Source: Malania oleifera
Lineage: Eukaryota > Streptophyta > Magnoliopsida > Santalales > Ximeniaceae
Reading direction: 5' to 3'
Assembly: GCF_029873635.1 (NCBI RefSeq)
Contig: NC_080418.1
Span: 8,752,562 to 8,816,561 of the forward strand
Length of the DNA stretch: 64,000 nt
In this document: one piece after another, positions 33,969 through 46,500 of the stretch
Position numbering within the stretch: position 1 is the first letter of the stretch
Layout of the letters: each line of letters opens with the position of its first letter
The notes under the pieces: generated by a model
What the model was told of the DNA's origin: nothing
Seen by the model: the letters and a program-made list of their open reading frames with translations, nothing else
Databases searched by the model: none
Made by a program: the position numbers and the translations under genes

Positions 33969-36433
33969 AGTGTGTGAGAAAAAAAAATTATTAGAAAAAA
34001 AAAGTTGACTTTGAGTGTTTGGTAAAAAAAATTGTAAGATGACTTAAAGTATTCAAAATGACTAAAATAAATCTTTTTTTAGGAAATGTAATTATTGCAT
34101 TGATAGTTTTGTGGTATTTGAAGAAAAAATTAAGGATAATAATGCAATAGAATATTTTGATAGAGAAAAAGCTAATTTTTAACTTTTAAAAAATTTCGAT
34201 TTGTAATTTTAATAAACTCCCCCAAAAAAAAAAACTAAAAGTTGACTTTTATATGCATCAAAGTCTAGATGCATTGAATCTATATTTTCATAAAAATTTA
34301 TATGCTAAATATAAGTTCTTTAAAATTGTATTTTTACAAAAAAAAAATATTGGACCAGTTATTTACATTTCATGAAATATAAATTCTTTTTCATAGAAAA
34401 ACGTATATATGTGAATCTATTGAAAGTAGATTTGTTCAAAAATATTTGAAAACTAGTTTGATCCAAAAATTCTAATCAAACCAAATCAAAATTTTGGTTA
34501 GCCGATTTATTTGGTTCAGTTTCAGTTCTTTTTGTTGGTTTAGTCTCAATTTTATGCTCATGAACCGATGGTTACTCGAAACAAACCGATATATTTATTT
34601 ATTTACAATATGTATTATTTATATTTGATATTATTATATATTAATAGATACAATTTATCTTAAAATTACAATAGCATGCACAAATAATTTTTGGGTGATT
34701 AATTTATATAAATAAATTGTAAATGCACACACTAAACCAAAACCCATGTAAAATATCTATTTTTTTCTTTAAAAATTTTTTTAATAGTTTGAAAATTAGT
34801 TCAGATTGGATAATCAAATCAAACCATTGGTTAACCGGACTATCGGAAAGGTTCATATCGGTTTTGGTTTATAAAAAAATCGAATTGAAACCTTCGGTTC
34901 AGTTTGATTTTTTGGTTTGGGTAACCAAACCATGAATACCCCTAACTGAAAGTTTGCATTGTTCAACCACATATGTTGCTTTTCATGAAAAAATAAATTT
35001 GTATGTCATGAAATCTTAAAAATTGATCCAATTTTTTGAGAAAATACAAGTCTAAAGAACTTATATGAAGCATAGATTTTTTTTTTTTTTAAGGAAAAAA
35101 TCTAGATTCAATGCATCTAGATTGATGCTGCCTTTTTTGTATGTACTGTACATAAATTAGCCAAAACTTCTACTACATCATTTTTAATTGACTTGTCAAT
35201 TGGTACACCTGATTCACCTAATATTTTCTCGTCATCATAAATTGTTTGGAAGACTATAAGTTTTTAAAACTTAATACTATACTAGTGGTCCACTGGATTG
35301 CGGGTGAAATAATGCCACTAATTTTAGATTTTTGGTAGTGCCATTAATATGTGTTATATAATTATAGGGGTTATGCAAGTTACACCTCATTATATTATCC
35401 TTTTTAGCTTTTGAGATTTCAACCATCTCTCTTATTAAATGAGTATGTGGTGATTTTTTTAGCCACATAAGCTTCTATCTTTTTTTTAATGATAAAAGGT
35501 GTGTTATTGGAGCTTGGAGCGCTTAAAATTGTAATCCCCTAGTTTTAGTTTTTTTTTTTTTTTTTTGCTTATAAACTAAAAAGGAAAAAAAAAACCAAAA
35601 AAGAGAGTACAAAGTGGGTCAATGCCCAACGGATGCTTCATTAACTGCTGACTTAAATTGAGTTTAGGGTTAAGAAGAGATGACATGTTTATAAATGGGT
35701 CTATCCAAAACCAACCCAATCAATCAATGAGTTAGCTGGGTTTGAGTTGGGTACTTTCTAGGTCATATGTTTAATTTTTTAATAAAAAATATATAGATTC
35801 CATGTATAGAATTTATTATATTTGATGGATGGATATTGGTGTATCATGTATGTGTTTGGTATATCATGTATGTGTTAAAGAGAATGGATAAAAAAAAATA
35901 TAACATAACCATACTTGTTAAAATATGAGGAGGAAAATTGACAAATAGGTTATAAGTGTTGCTTTTAAATTTCAAGTTCTTTTGTTAAGATATTAATGAG
36001 AAGTGAATAAATGAGTTCTATTTTTAACAAGTTTAACTCATTTATTGTGAAATGTTAAACAAAAAAATAATAAAATAATAAATATATTATATCTCTCTTA
36101 ACAAGAACCCATTTGTAACTCATTTGTTGATTGGGTAGGTTTGAGTTTATTTTGTATTTGTAGATTATGGTCCATTAAAAAAAAAAGATTATGGTCCATC
36201 AACTTAGAGAGAGAAAATTTATGCAATTAGAAAAATAATAAACAAAAACTCGTATCAATAGGAAAATATGATTTGTATGTAATAAAAATAGTATAATTAG
36301 ATAAAAGGTAATAACTATTTTGAAGTTATTTGCACGTGTTTGAAAACTCTATACATGTACAACTATTTTCTTTGGGGTGATTTTGGAGAATTTTGAATTT
36401 GATTTAGTACGAATTGTCACATACTCACTGTTG
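33969..36433. repeat. background repeat B, sixth block, with a nested foldback-like segment
   Basis: B homology is clear from about 34250 to 34430 and from 34950 to 36430. Between them (about 34433-34945) lies a segment rich in GGTTTGGTT and AACCAAACC words in both orientations, described separately. No gene seen. An A-like LTR piece begins at 36434 after CTCAC. Confidence 0.65.
34433..34945. mobile_element. MITE-like or foldback segment rich in CGGTTTGGTTT words
   Basis: Inverted blocks occur at the two sides: ACCAAATCAAAATTTTGGTTAGCCG (left part) and GGTTCAGTTTGATTTTTTGG plus AACCAAACCATGAATACCCC (right part). It interrupts B. The terminal inverted repeats are imperfect and the target duplication is not clear, so the class is uncertain. 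A related but diverged segment is at about 52870-53690. Confidence 0.45.
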
Positions 36434-36894
36434 TCGCAACGTCCCAGACCCGCCAAACACTGGCACAGGTGCGACTGCGAATTGGGAAGAATTGTGTGAA
36501 TTTTGAAAAGAATATTTTTGTAGAAAGCAGTTGTGATGGAGTTGCCACTAACCTTTTAGTATGGTTAGAACACTTGATTACTACCCAATTAAAGGTAGAA
36601 TTAGTCTACATTATCAGAGTTAGGTTCGAGAGTACGGTTACATGAGGGGAAGGTATTAGCACCCCTTACACGCCCGTTCTTATGAACAGTACCAGATTAA
36701 ATGAAAATTATCTCTTAAACCAAACTTAATAAGCCTTTAAGATCACTTATTTCCAAAAATCAAAAAAGTTAAAATATTATATAGGTATTCCCTCTGAGCC
36801 GGAGCATATCGTACTCCGAAAAGTTCATGCCTTCATTTTGAAATCATCAGGATCGAAAAATCGAGAAAGTAGGGTACAAAAATCATCAGGACTT
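36434..36894 (+). mobile_element. partial A-like LTR, plus orientation, truncated
   Basis: It starts TGTTGTCGCAACGTCCC, matching the start of A on its own strand, and contains GAGTTGCCACTAACC, GGTTAGAACACTTGATTACTACC and GGGGAAGGTATTAGCACCCC, the equivalents of blocks in A1 at 5130-5370 reversed. After about 36780 the match is lost before LTR F begins. The five bases before it are CTCAC. Confidence 0.6.
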
Positions 36895-38303
36895 AACACT
36901 CATTGGCCCTCCAAGTAAGTCATTGTACTCTACACTACCTCAGCTTGGCCAAATTGCATCCACTCTTAGGTGCAGAACTAGACTGCTACCTGGTCAAATC
37001 GACCCCCTCAACCCAGCGAACTAGGGAGCTACATCTACTCCAAGCACAGTTTGACGGTACCCACACACTATCTGAGATATGTGGTTGCACTCTATCTGTA
37101 TTAGCAATGATATCGTGCTCTGTAATCTGTATCTGTCTGTAATATTTCACAAGGATTTGATACCATATATATATATATATATATATATAATACTATAATC
37201 TGTCTACTATTTTCATCGTGTTTCCAAAATAACCATAACACTATAATTTTGTATTGTAAATACTGTAATATCTAAATATCATAACTGTAGCATCTTGATG
37301 CTATATCTATATATCTGACTGTACAATCTGTATGTATAATCTATCTGTATAATTTGCCTATATAATCTGAGTGTTATGGTATTAGGAAACATGACATTCT
37401 GTAAATACTATATATACTAATATAAATAAACTGTGTTATATTGATTTGCATAAAAACTGTAATATATTGATCTGAATGAAAACTGTACTATACTGATTTG
37501 AATAAATATTTGTGTATATCAATCTATATCTGTATATACTGTATAGCATGATATGCTGTAAAATGTTGTATAAGTTCTATATCAAATAAATATTTACTCA
37601 GACCACACAAACATTAAAAACCCTTATTCTGTAAAAACTGGATAATGAACTAGTATATATAATATAAATAAAAAATCTCTGATAACATTGTTAAAACTCC
37701 TAACATAGCATATTTTCCTTACTTAGTTTTTGAAAATACCCTACCGTACTCTGACCCTACACCCGCAAGGTTTTCCACTCAACACCCTGAAAACCACATC
37801 TCTCAAAACAAAATATCATTATTTCTTCATATACTATATTTCTTATAATTGTGGGAAAAACTAATACTGAATAAAATACCTTACCTTGAAATTGGGATGA
37901 AATTCAAACTAGCTCCACCAGCGATCCGCTCTAGCAGACTCGTAGAGAACTTCCCCAAAAGCGTTGTGGTGGCCTCAGGTCGTCAATCCAGTGAGAGACG
38001 GAGCCGGGATCGAAGAGAGAAGGGGAGAGGGTCATTTTAGATAGAGAGAGAGAGAGAGGATGTTTTTGCATCATTTTCTATTGAGAAATCCGAGTTTTAG
38101 CTATTTGTAGTCTCGGATTCACTGAAGAAAGTTCATTGACGAACTGTATCCCCCATTGACGAATTTCAGGCTGATAAAACCCCCTCTCGGTATATTTTCG
38201 TTGACAAAACATGTCCTCGTCGACGAGGCCCTCATATGTTCTCGTCGACGAATCTCCTGTGTTCTTCGATGAGGCTCCATTTAATTCTCTGGGTTATTAC
38301 ACT
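36895..38303 (-). mobile_element. F: truncated LTR related to C and D
   Basis: On the minus strand it starts TGTAATAACCCAGAG at 38303. It contains the TCGTCGACGA modules (about 38140-38270) and aligns to D in reverse from the GGCCCTCC block (36905) onward. The roughly 500 bases that should make its 3' end are missing, so it was cut by a later rearrangement. No coding capacity. Confidence 0.75.
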
Positions 38304-39058
38304 TAGACTGTGGAGAAGTAGAATTGGGATTTTGTGAATTATTTATGGGTTCATTTATGGAGTTGGAAAGAGTATCAATAGAATCTGAAAGAATATTTTG
38401 AGTAGTCTGAGTTATAGGAGATGTGAGTATATCAATAGGAATGAGATTGTTTGTTTGGGGAACTAGTATGACTACTGACTAAGTGGAAAGATCATGACCA
38501 ATTTTGAATGGAAATATAGATTCTTGAAAAATGACATCTTTGGATATGAAGATGACCTTGGTTTCTAAATCATAGAGTTTGTATCCTTGGTGCCATATGG
38601 ATATCCAAGAAAAACACAAGGATGAGCTCCAGGTGCAAATTTAAAATGATTATGAGATAAAGAGGATGCAAAGTAGACACAACCAAATACTCTAAGATGA
38701 GAATAGTTTGGTGGTTTTGAGAATAACATCTCATTTGGTGTTTTATCAAATAAGAGAGGAGAATGTGTTCTATTGATTAAGTAAGTTGTTGTGAGAACAT
38801 ATTCACTACAAAAAACAAAAGGTAAATTGGCATGGAATCTAAGAGATCTTTCACATTTAATAGATGTTGGTGTTTACGTTCAACTACACCATTTTTTTAA
38901 GGCGTAGCAACACATGTTTGTTGATGTAAGACTCCTTTAGAAAAGTAGAATTATGGCATATCAAACTCAGCCCCTCTATCAGTCCTTTTAGTTTTGATAT
39001 GAATATCAAATTGTGTCTCTAAGAGTTTAAAAAATGATTGAACTAGAGAGCGAGTGTC
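38304..39058 (-). pseudogene. copia integrase fragment
   Basis: Minus-strand readings give the integrase catalytic segment with [10 protein letters not shown] (about 38965), a VERKHQHLLN block, then HLRVFGCVYFASSLSHNHF and FAPGAHPCVFLGYPYG, and FISKDVIFQESIFPF near 38540. Stops and frameshifts interrupt it. No LTR, RT or gag of this element is present, so it is an isolated piece in a rearranged block between two copies of B. Confidence 0.85.
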
Positions 39059-40433
39059 AAATTAACCACCTACTTAAACTGAGTTTAGGGTTAAAAGGAT
39101 ATGACTTATTTATAAATGGGTTAGCCTAAACCCAACCCAATCAATCAACGAGTTAACTGGGTTTGAGTTTGGTACTTTCTAGGTCATCTCTTTATTTTTT
39201 TAATAAAAAAATATAGATTTCGTGCATAGAATTTATTATATTTGATGCATGCATGTTGGTGTATCATGTATGTGTTTGGTATATCATGTATGTGTTAAGA
39301 GAATGGATAAAAAAATATGAGTAATATAACCCTATTTGTTGAAATATTAAGGAAGAAAATTGACAAATAGGTTATAGGTGTTGCTTTTAAAATTTTAAAC
39401 TACTTTTTGTTGAAATATCAAGGAGAAAAATAATAAACCGATGTTGCTTTTAAATTTCAAGTTTATTTGTTAAGAAATTAATGAGAAATGAATAAATGAG
39501 TTATATTTTTAAAAAGTTTAACTCATTTATTGTGAATTTTTTTTAAATAAAAATAAGTAAATATATCATATCTCTCTTAACAAGAACCCATTTGTAACTC
39601 ATTTATTGATTGGGTAGGTTTGAATTTATTTTGTATTTGTAGATTAAGGTCCATTAACTTATAAAGAGAAAATTTATGCAATTAGAAAAATAATAAACTA
39701 AAACTCATATAAATAGGAAAATATGACTTGTATGTAATAAAAATAGTATAATTAGATAGAAGGTAATAACTATTTTGAAGTTATTTGCACAAAACTCTAT
39801 ACAACATGTACAATTGTTTCTTTGGGGCCGATTGTGGAAAATTTTGAATTGGATTCAGTAAGAATTGTCACATACTCATCGTAATGATATCCATTAGAAT
39901 AGTATAAATATAAAAGTAATATACTTGTTTTCATAGTAGCTCTATTGTTATTATGCTAACAATTCAATTCACTACATGTTTTTATATTCTATAAACAATA
40001 AACAGCTAGAAATTGTCCCGAATGGGCCATCCCAATGGTTAAACTTTGCGACTTAATTTCATTTTAGAGGTATAAGGTTCGAATTTTGGATATGGTTGGA
40101 AGGGATATTGATTTGAGATTATTTAATTTTGAGTATTCATAAAAAAGTTATAAATGTCTGAAAGTATTTAAAATGACTAAAATATATAGGTATTTTTTAA
40201 AAATATAATAACTACATTGTTATATTTGTAATATTTGAAAAAAGTAAGGACAACAATAAAATATAATAGTTTGATGGAGAAAAAAAATTAGATTTTAACT
40301 TTTAAAAGTTTCAAATTTGTAATTTTTAAAAACACCACAAAAACACTAAAAGTTAACTTTTAAAAATTAGAAAAGTTGTTTCCCAAACACGCTAGATCTA
40401 ACTTTTACTTTTTTAAAATAAAAAGTCATCCTT
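39059..40433. repeat. background repeat B, last block, then spacer
   Basis: 39060-39890 is a direct duplicate of about 35640-36430 with few differences, including the GTATCATGTATGTGTTTGG pair and the GAATTGTCACATACTC end. From 39890 onward the sequence is AT-rich spacer with no gene seen. Confidence 0.7.
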
Positions 40434-41870
40434 AGATGATTTTTTAATGTACTTGTTATTTTTAAATTGCACCATGCACCCTAGAAGGTATAAATGACAA
40501 CTTTGAGGTGGATGCTACAGTTTAAACCTCCAAGTGACAATAGCTCCAAGCAACTTCCGATTAAAAGAAAACCATTTTCGAGGTTTCTATTTTACTATAA
40601 TTGTCTTCAAAAATTGTAATTGAACACCAATGTGTCGTAAAATTAAAAGTGACCATTTTTCAGTTTTACTAGCTACATTTTATCCTTGGCGTTGACATGA
40701 GTAGAAGTTTCATTAAGGGAAATTTTTATTTCATTTTATATAGTAACGTCACAGTTTATGAAAACATACAAAGAATGTGTGTGAAAAAAAATCTCTTAGA
40801 AAATTTTGTATCTTTTAGCAACATCGTATAATAGCAACAAACATTCTATTTTATTAAGGAAGGTTTAGGAATGACGTCATTTCAATGAACATAAATTACA
40901 AAAACAAACACGTGCACGACAACTAAAAAACAAAAACAAACACAAGTCGCATGAGTGAAGTATCGACCATTAATTAATACAGGGGTAGACATGAAGTTGT
41001 CATATGCATACAATTATTCACAAAAAAAAAAAACCACAAATATCTTATCCAAAAGACAATAAACGACAAATTTTCTTGTAATTACTAAATATCATTTAAT
41101 TTTTTAAAATGCAATTTAGGTTTATGGTGACCGATTAACTAAAAGCTATAAACACATGTTCACAAAAAAAAACTACTAGCTAGATGATCTTTTAATGTAC
41201 TTGTAATTTTTGAATTGCATCATGCACCTCTGAAGATTGTATTATTGAATTGCAACTCTGTAGTGGACGCTACTAATTCTCTGTGGTCATAACAACCATT
41301 ATGTAGTTTAATCTTCTGATGTGCCGTAAAATTAAGAGTGATCATTTTTTAGCTTTACTAACTACATTTTACCTTTGGCAGCAACATTCTCCATGGGTAG
41401 AAGATTCTTTAGAAAAAAAAGATTGTGTATGAGAAAAATCTGTTAGAAAAACTTGTGATATAGTAATATCACGGTTTATAAAAATGCACAAAGATTGTGT
41501 GGGAAAAAAATCTATTAAAAAAATTGTATCTTTTAGAGATGCCATATAACAGTAATAAACATTCTATTCAATTAAGGAAGTCTTAGAAATGACGTCATTT
41601 TGATGAACGTAAATTACAAAAATAGACATGAGCACGACAACAAAAAAAACAAAACAAGCACTAATGGCGCGAGTGAAGTCTCGATCATTAATTAATGACA
41701 ACTGTAGAAACGAGGTTGTTGTATGCACACAATCATTTACAAAAAACGACAAACATCATATCCAAAAGACAATAAGCGACAAAGAAACTGGTGACTGACT
41801 GAATTTTTTTTTTTAAATGCAATTTAGACATCTGGTGATCAACAAACTAAAAGCCATAACCAAAAAAACT
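40434..41870. repeat. tandem duplication, two copies of about 0.7 kb
   Basis: Copy 1 (about 40434-41175) and copy 2 (about 41176-41870) share, in order, AGATGAT.TTTTAATGTACTTG, the ATGACGTCATTT block, the ACGACAAC block, CATTAATTAAT and AATGCAATTTAG. They are diverged by many substitutions and small indels. No coding potential seen. Both copies carry a TGACGTCA palindrome, a classic bZIP-type site. Confidence 0.85.
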
Positions 41871-42478
41871 ACCAACAATCTTACTTTTTTATACGTGGCT
41901 TTTTGAACTTTGAATGCATTGACGGAGTTACGTTAATCTTATTTTCAATTATTCTTTTGCTTAGAGATAAGTACAAGATCTATGTAACATCATCCGAATT
42001 TTGAAAGACGTACACGACTTTAGGTACCTGTAGACGTTAAACCTATTAAGTGCATATATTACATGCATGCATGTAAAAAATAATTTTAATTAAATTATCC
42101 CCTTAAAAAATTAAAGACAACTTAATCTTGCAATACCGAGTAATTTTCAAAGGAATAAAATTCACTTCATATTAAAAGATATTTTCGGAATATGAGAATC
42201 TGTATTTTTAAAAATTAAAAATTGTCAAAAATTCAAATAAAAGCAATTCGAATCAAAGGTCTTTTTAATGCATATATTGACCTTTTTTTTTTCCCACTAA
42301 AATTTGTCTATATTTGGCAAAAACAACAAAAAAAATAAAATAAAAAATCAAGTGCTACGCCTCAAAATGTTCGCCCATATACAACTTGACGATCGCCGTC
42401 AGTCGGCGTTAGGGTAAAACCCTTAACGCCGTTAACTTTTCCTGATTCCGAAGCACAGTTAGCGTTTCATCCTCCCCC
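41871..42478. other. spacer upstream of the host gene, with an inverted repeat
   Basis: AT-rich to about 42350, then GC content rises. GGCGTTAGGGT and ACCCTTAACGCC (42405-42430) form a short near-perfect inverted repeat around AAA. No gene seen. Confidence 0.5.
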
Positions 42479-42487
42479 TTATAAGCA
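42479..42487 (+). promoter_or_regulatory. candidate TATA element of the zinc-finger gene
   Basis: CTTATAAGC lies about 30 bases before a pyrimidine-rich stretch (CTACTTCATTTCTCTTTT, from 42505) of the kind found at plant transcription starts. No other candidate nearby is better placed. Confidence 0.45.
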
Positions 42488-42509
42488 CTCCTACCCACTG
42501 TTCTACTTC

Positions 42510-43579
42510 ATTTCTCTTTTGCTGTAGCTGCTCTTCTGCGCTCGGTGTCTCGACTCTCTTCTTCCGGAGCATTTCTTATCGGTGCTGCGAGGAAAACGCC
42601 ATCGTCGGCCCTCAAGCATCGGTTTTTGTTGTTGTGCTTCGATCATCGCTTCACATGTACTCCACATACACTCATATATTTCGATCGGTTAAAACCCTAG
42701 GAGTCTTACAGTTTTTGGATTTTTGCAGGTTGCATCTAGCTTTGGTTTTCAGCTCTCGGTTCGAATCCGACTGTTTTTGAGCTTATTCCGGTACGAGATC
42801 GATATCTTATGTTTAACATCAGCTTCTTGTTGGCAGGAATTGTTAATTTTGTGTTCGAATGTTACGTATCTTGGTTTTTGAGCTCTTTTCGACTTTTTGT
42901 GATATTTTTTTTCGGTGGTGAAGTCTAGAATTGTTTCCGTTGATGTTATGTTTATTTCTTCAAGGGCGTGTATCTGTAGACATGCAGATGTATTACCTTT
43001 TATTTTTTCACTGATTATTTCTTTCAAAGTGGAACATTTAGTACTCGCTTGGTTGATTCTAAGGTCTTTTTTTGGTTCTTACTGTTAATTGAAGATGAGA
43101 TCTGAATTCGATTTCTCTATGCTTGTAAGGTTTTGATGCCTTCTCTTGGTAGCGTGCGTTTAAGGGAATGCTAGATTATTGGCTGTTGTAGTGCGGAGTT
43201 GATTTTTTTGAGTTTTTCAATGATCTAAATAGGAAGTTGGGTCATTCTTTACATGGAAGACTATTGCTTGTTCTATGGCAATGCTTCTTGCTCTTTGATT
43301 TTAACCATTGTAGTCTTTCCTGGTATTTTGCAAATTTGAAACCTCAGAGGTGATTCCAGTAGACATGATTTGCAAAATCTGCTTATATACTGTCTTTTTT
43401 TTTAGTGTTCAGTACCTTTGTTATTGTTTTGCAATAAACAGTGCAACACTGTTGGGTCCTAGTTGAAATCATGCAATGGACATTAGTTGTCCGTTTTCAC
43501 TCTTGGCTAATTTATCTTCTGTTCTTAGATCGATTGAATTGATGTATGTTGCGGCTTGAAGCTGCGATAACTGGTCAAC
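42510..43579 (+). other. 5' untranslated region with probable intron
   Basis: The stretch 42510-42720 is pyrimidine-rich and GC-richer than the spacer, as expected of a 5' exon, and contains the telo-box-like word AAAACCCTA near 42691. From about 42790 it turns T-rich in the manner of a plant leader intron. The exact splice sites cannot be chosen by eye. The region has no reading frame of note. Confidence 0.5.
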
Positions 43580-46500
43580 ATGGGGTTTGATAACGAGTGC
43601 ATCTTGAACATCCAGTCCCTTGCCGGAGAGTATTTCTGTCCTGTATGCCGCTTGCTTGTTTACCCAAATGAAGCTATACAATCACAGTGCACTCACTTGT
43701 ACTGCAAACCTTGTTTAACATATATTGTGAGCACCACACGGGCTTGTCCCTATGATGGCTACTTAGTGACGGAGGCAGATTCCAAGGTTTCAACTAATAC
43801 TTTTGTGGTGTTCTGTATATGTATTTATTTATGCTAATTAACAATCTGTTTATGAATGTGTTTTTCAACCTTTTTACTTGCAGCCGCTTGTAGAGTCAAA
43901 TAAGGCACTGGCTGAAACAATAGGCAAAGTAGCTGTTCATTGTCTATATCACAGGAGCGGATGCACTTGGCAGGGTCCATTATCGGATTGCACTTCCCAT
44001 TGTTCCAGTTGTGCTTTTGGCAATTCCCCTGTTGTGTGCAATAGGTGTGGAATCCAAATAGTACATCGTCAAGTACAGGAACATGCACAAAATTGTCCTG
44101 TGAGTATGAGTAATTTGTTTTAGTTCTAATTTGTTTCTTGTTATTTGAATTTTTTGTGAACTTTGTTTATGATCTTAATATTTTTAATTATAGGGTGTAC
44201 AGCCTCAAGCGCCACAGGCAGAAGCTGGTCAGGATGCTTCAGCCTCAGGTACAGCAGTTGCTGTTGATCAGAGCCAGACTGTTACTCAAGCAGGAGCAGC
44301 AACTTCTCAGGCCCAGATATCTCAAGCTGCGGCCGTTACATCAGTGCAGGATAATAATTCACAGGTCAATTCCAATCCTCAGGTCCAAGCAGTTGCTCAG
44401 CCTGCTGTGCTAACTCAAGAACAGTGGTATCAGCAGCAACAACAGTATCAGCAGTACTACCAGCAATATCCTGGGTATGATCCTTATCAGCAGCATTATC
44501 AGCAATATTACCCATATCAACAACAGGCTGTTCAGCAGTACCAACAGCAGCATTTGCAGGGTCAACCCCAACTTGTTCCTGGACAACCTCCCCCCCAGGT
44601 TTATGCCCAACCTCAAGCCCAGCCTCAGCCCCCAGCTCATTCCCAGACCCAACCACAAATCCAAATCCAACCTCCATCTCAGCCTCAGCCTCAGCCACAG
44701 CCTCAACCGCATCCACATGTCCAGGCCCCTGTGGTTGCTCAAAACCAAACCCAGACACCAGTTAATCCACAACAGCAGCTTCATCCTGTGGTGCAGCCAC
44801 ATTCTCAAATTCCGTCGCAGATTCTTCCACCACCACATGGTCAGCCTCAGCCTCAGCCTCAGCCTCAGCCATATTCTCAAGCTCAGACCTATGCACAGCC
44901 CCATCCTGTCCAGCCTTATGCTGCTCAGCATCCTCAAATGCCTCAATACCAGCAACCACATCCTCAGATGCAGCATCCTCAGTCTCAACTACAGCCTCAA
45001 CCGCATTCTCAGCACCCTCAGCACCATCCTCCTCCCCAACCTCAATCTCAACCTCATCCACAAGTTGCCCCACAAGCACAGGTTCAACATCATGCCCAGC
45101 TCCATAACCAACCCCGCCCTGCTCAGCCCACCCCAACCCCCAATCCTACTGCTCATCCTCAGATACAGCATACCTCAGCCCTTGCAGTGACAGGCCACCA
45201 CTCTTACCCACAACCTCAGCCTTACCAGCAAATGCAATCGGGAGCTCTACAACAGCATTCCATTCATATGCACTCCCAGAGTGGGTCCCACCAACAGCCT
45301 CAACATCCAGGTCAAATGCAGGGTCAATTCCCGCCACAGCCTCCTCAAATGCGCCCCCCACAATCCCATGTTCCTATGCCAAACCAGCAACAGCCAGCTT
45401 TGTTACCTTCTCCTGGTCCCGTCCCAAACATGCCTCCTGCACAACCTCAGCCTGCTTACCCTCATGGTCTGCAACCTGGTCATCCAGCCCAACAGCGTCC
45501 TGTTATGCAGTCGATGCAGCAGCAGCCATTGCCTCCGCAGTTTGTCCAGCAACAACAGCAAGCTTTTCCAGGACAACCATTGGGTTTGGCGCTGAATCAA
45601 TTACACCAGCAAGCTCCTTTTGTGCAGCAGCAGCAGCCTATACAGTCTCCAATACGACCCCAGGGGCCGCCTCAATCACTGCAGCAGCTTCCTGGGTATC
45701 CGCAGTCACAGCAGAGTGCTGCATTATCACATGGCCTACAGTCTCAACAGCCTCTAAATCACATTGGGAGGCCTATGATACCAAATCAGGGCTTACCGTC
45801 ACAGCCATATCCACAATCTCATGGTGGAGTTACTGGTGCAGCTCATGTGAGGCCACTGCTACCTAGTTCAGGCCAACTACCTGCTACTCAGAATTACCCT
45901 CCCAGGGCTAACAGTCAATTGCAGTCGTCTTCAGAACAACAGCTCGGTTACATTCAACAGTCTGCTCATTCACAATCTGCAGCAACTTCAAAAACAACTG
46001 TGTTTGAGAAACAAGGTGATAACATTTCTGAGAAAAATGTGGCAGAGCGAGATGCTGACTCAGCCTCTCAGAAAACTGACAGGAAGGATGGAAGTGGTTT
46101 AGTTGTGACATCTGATCCTGGGGCCGATTCAGTTGATTTGAAAAGCCTTAAGTCTGAATCTGATATTAAATCTGTTGGTGATGAGAAGAAACAGGAGATT
46201 CAAAATGATAAGTCTCCAAGTATTGTAGAATCTATGCATGCTCAGACTGCAGAACCTGAGACACATGCAACTGAATATGGTTTGGATCCTGTAGTCAAGC
46301 AGATGGTGAAGAGAGAGAGTGCAAATAATACATTGGAAACTTCAGCCACCGGCAAATCAGTTGAAAGTGTAGTTGAACAGAAAGTTGTTTCTGATGTAGA
46401 ACCTAAACAAGGAGGGCATTCTTTTGAAGGCAAGGAAATTCAGGAGGGCTCTCTTTCAAAAAGTCCTCTAGGTAAACAACTGGAATTTGTGGAAGATAAG

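Noticed and set aside
44366-45190. Long open frames on both strands over the Pro/Gln-rich exon (for example 44410-44988 minus and 44477-45190 plus)
   Set aside because: CAG/CCT-rich repeats lack stops in several frames; the products are Leu/Arg/Met low-complexity shadows of the true frame.
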